Assembly (NCBI GenBank): GCA_050251715.1
Contig: JBFWMG010000050.1
Span: forward strand, 1 to 21,993
Direction of reading: 5' to 3'
DNA: 21,993 bases
Source of the DNA: JBFWMG01 sp050251715
Lineage (GTDB): Bacteria > Desulfobacterota > Desulfovibrionia > Desulfovibrionales > Desulfovibrionaceae
Part shown: one piece after another, positions 20,331 through 21,993 of the stretch
How positions within the stretch are numbered: the stretch's first letter is position 1
Layout: every line of letters begins with the position of its first letter
Translations under genes and position numbers: made by a program
The notes under the pieces: generated by a model
Seen by the model: the letters and a program-made list of their open reading frames with translations, nothing else
What the model was told of the DNA's origin: nothing
Databases searched by the model: none

Positions 20331-21773
20331 ATGACCACGATACCCCATCCGTTCCGCGCCGTCCTCATCCCCCTTGTGGCCGTGGCCCTGTGCCTCGGCC
20401 TTGGCGCCGCGCCCGCACGCGCCGCCGACGAGACCAAATCCCTGGGGCTGACCGTGTACAACAACGGTCGCGCCATGGTGAACGAAACCCGCGCCATGGA
20501 CATTCCCAAGGGCCGTTCCCGCGTCGAATTCCTCGGCGTGCCCGAGACCATCGAGGCCGCGTCCCTGCGCGCCGCCTCGCGCACCGTGCCCGACGCGCTG
20601 CGCCTCCTGGACATGAATTTCGAGTACGACCTCGTGTCCACCCAAACCCTGCTCGACCGCTACGTGGGCAAGAGCCTCAAGGTTGTGCTGCCCGACCCCG
20701 TGGACGCCCAGGCCAAGGTCGTGCGCGACGCCACGCTCCTGGCCAACAACGGCCAGCCCGTGTTCCAGATCGCGTCCGGAGCCACCTCCTCCATCTATGT
20801 CGGCCCCTACGAATCCGTGCTGCTGCCCGAATTGCCGCACGGCCTGCGCGCCACGCCCGCCCTGGTCTGGCTGGTGGACAACGCCGGTCCCGTTCGCCAC
20901 GATGTCGACGTCTCCTACCTGGCGGGCAACATCTCCTGGCGCACCGACTACGTGCTCACCCTGGCGCCCGGCGAAACCGCCGCCTCCCTTGCCGGATGGG
21001 TCACCCTGACCAACGAGTCCGGCATGGCCTTTGCCGACGCCACCCTCAAGCTCGTGGCGGGCGACGTGCACCGCGCCGCGCCACCCCGCCCCAAGTACAA
21101 CAGACTCATAATGGCCGACGCCGCGTCCATGAGCCAGGAGGCCCGCGAGGAATCCTTCTTCGAATACCATCTCTACACCATCGACCGGCCCGTGACCGTG
21201 GCCAACCGCCAGACCAAGCAGATTGCCCTGCTCACCGCGCCCCATGCCGCCGTGGCCAAGCACCTCACCGCCACCTACGCCGATCTGCCGCATCCCTCCA
21301 ATCCCGGCCCCCTCAAGCAGAGCGTGGCCGTATCCCTCGAACTCGCCAACACCACCAAAAACGGCCTCGGCCTGCCTTTGCCCAAAGGCATCGTGCGCGC
21401 CTACGGCCTTGCCGCCGACGGGCAGCCCCTGCTCATAGGCGAGGACGACATGGACCATACCCCTGTGGACGGCGCCATTACCCTGAACCTTGGCACCAGT
21501 TTCGACCTGGGCGTGGAACGCACCCTTGCCGCCTATGACCACCCCGGCAAGAACGTGGTGGAATATACCTGGGAAATAACGCTGAAAAACGGCGGCAAGG
21601 CTCCCCGCACCGTCCGCCTCGATGAAGTCATGCCCGGTCAATGGACCATCACCAAGGCCAGCCACGGCTTTGACAGGCGCAACGCAGGCACCGCCCGCTT
21701 CACCATCACCGTGCCGCCCACGGAAGGGAAAAACCCGGTCGTGGTGACGTACAGCGCGCGGCTGACGCTGTAG
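20331..21773 (+). CDS. Exported DUF4139 domain-containing protein
   Basis: The product is 480 residues and is predicted to be secreted to the periplasm. It has a signal peptide with hydrophobic AVLIPLVAVALCLGLGAA and cleavage near PARAADE, about residue 31. The mature start LGLTVYNNGRAMVNETR and RVEFLGVPETIEAASL match the N-terminal strand region of this family. The DUF4139 part includes SYLAGNISWRTDYVLTL, AGWVTLTNESGMAFADATLK and, near the end, VEYTWEITLKNGGKAPRTV followed by a beta-rich C-terminus. The biochemical function of DUF4139 proteins is not established. The ATG at 20331 has AGGAG about 10 nt upstream. It is a single gene, divergent from the hydrolase. Its last 16 bases are repeated just after the stop. 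Confidence 0.85.
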   Translation: MTTIPHPFRAVLIPLVAVALCLGLGAAPARAADETKSLGLTVYNNGRAMVNETRAMDIPKGRSRVEFLGVPETIEAASLRAASRTVPDALRLLDMNFEYDLVSTQTLLDRYVGKSLKVVLPDPVDAQAKVVRDATLLANNGQPVFQIASGATSSIYVGPYESVLLPELPHGLRATPALVWLVDNAGPVRHDVDVSYLAGNISWRTDYVLTLAPGETAASLAGWVTLTNESGMAFADATLKLVAGDVHRAAPPRPKYNRLIMADAASMSQEAREESFFEYHLYTIDRPVTVANRQTKQIALLTAPHAAVAKHLTATYADLPHPSNPGPLKQSVAVSLELANTTKNGLGLPLPKGIVRAYGLAADGQPLLIGEDDMDHTPVDGAITLNLGTSFDLGVERTLAAYDHPGKNVVEYTWEITLKNGGKAPRTVRLDEVMPGQWTITKASHGFDRRNAGTARFTITVPPTEGKNPVVVTYSARLTL

Positions 21774-21793
21774 GCGCGGCAGCCTGACGCTGT
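21756..21793. repeat. Short direct repeat across the DUF4139 stop codon
   Basis: GCGCGGCTGACGCTGT (21756-21771) recurs at 21774-21793 as GCGCGGC-AGCC-TGACGCTGT, with a 4-nt insertion. The first copy leads into the TAG stop; the second lies in the 3' untranslated region. Confidence 0.6.
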
Positions 21794-21844
21794 GCCCGTT
21801 TGGGCGGTGGGGAAGCGCCCCTACGCTGGTCCGGGAATCTGTTT

Positions 21845-21898
21845 CAACAGGTGTGAGCCCGCTCTCATTGGGGCGCGCCCCTGTTGTCTTTTATCTTT
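21845..21898 (+). terminator. Possible terminator after the DUF4139 gene
   Basis: CAACAGG (21845-21851) and CCTGTTG (21880-21886) can pair around a 28-nt insert that holds the perfect palindrome GGGGCGCGCCCC (21870-21881). TCTTTTATCTTTT follows. The alternative folds compete and the U-tract is interrupted, so the call is weak. Confidence 0.35.
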
Positions 21899-21993
21899 TC
21901 CTGCTCTTTCGGCTTGATGGAGGTGAAAAACAGCCGCCGCAACGGGCACGAGCCTTGTAGCCAACCTGGTTGTTCGTCTTTATTACCTTGTTC
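21865..21993 (-). CDS. Possible 3' end of an unidentified gene (runs off window)
   Basis: From the right edge a minus-strand frame is open for 42 codons and ends in TGA at 21867-21865. It includes LRRLFFTSIKPKEQEKIKDN near its end. Its base composition is less GC-rich than the rest of the window. A second minus-strand frame is also open over part of this stretch (NKVIKTNNQVGYKARARCGG before a TAA). I recognise neither, and only one at most can be real. Confidence 0.2.
   Translation of the reverse strand, partial: EQGNKDEQPGWLQGSCPLRRLFFTSIKPKEQEKIKDNRGAPQ

Overview
This is a GC-rich (by eye well above 60% G+C), gene-dense chromosomal window. The protein families, the codon bias and the house-keeping cluster suggest a deltaproteobacterial sulfate reducer of the Desulfovibrionales, but that is inference: no rRNA or sulfate-reduction gene is present, and genus cannot be read from the sequence. 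I see no tRNA, rRNA, CRISPR array, IS element, integrase or phage gene.

Positions 1-9805 are one long leftward (minus-strand) array. In transcription order it holds plsC-like acyltransferase, RNase J, a fumarylacetoacetate-hydrolase-family enzyme, then rpsB-tsf, a terminator, pyrH-frr-uppS-cdsA-dxr-rseP. The rpsB-to-rseP order is the classic conserved translation / ribosome recycling / undecaprenyl-phosphate / CDP-diacylglycerol / MEP-pathway cluster, with stop-start overlaps (ATGA at pyrH/frr and uppS/cdsA, 17 nt at dxr/rseP, 25 nt at plsC/rnj). rseP runs off the left edge. Three features stand out: uppS has no ATG, GTG or TTG ahead of its catalytic Met but has an ATT with a Shine-Dalgarno; pyrH is preceded by a small leader ORF whose stop overlaps the pyrH ATG; and the end of RNase J is triplicated as a 27-bp tandem repeat.

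Positions 9806-10375 are non-coding and structured: a perfect 36-bp inverted repeat with a 10-nt loop, G-rich degenerate direct repeats, and a strong terminator. That terminator ends the monocistronic EF-G-like GTPase gene (10376-12436, minus), which has its own TTGACA promoter. The GTPase lacks the canonical switch I Thr and the DTPGH histidine of EF-G.

Positions 12895-17422 are rightward: an M16C presequence-protease-like metallopeptidase, panB (ketopantoate hydroxymethyltransferase) and fur, closed by a strong terminator. Positions 17589-20145 are leftward: alpha/beta hydrolase, an orphan family-3 periplasmic binding protein, and a class-III-like (desuccinylase type) sirtuin whose start lies 10 nt after the binding-protein stop. 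Divergent from the hydrolase, 20331-21773 (plus) encodes an exported DUF4139 protein. The last 220 bases hold structured DNA and two open frames on the minus strand that leave the window.

Most of the window is ordinary core genome. I did not find a convincing new multi-gene defence or metabolic system. The best leads are small: translation-start and leader arrangements at uppS and pyrH, non-coding repeat structures, and the divergent EF-G paralogue.
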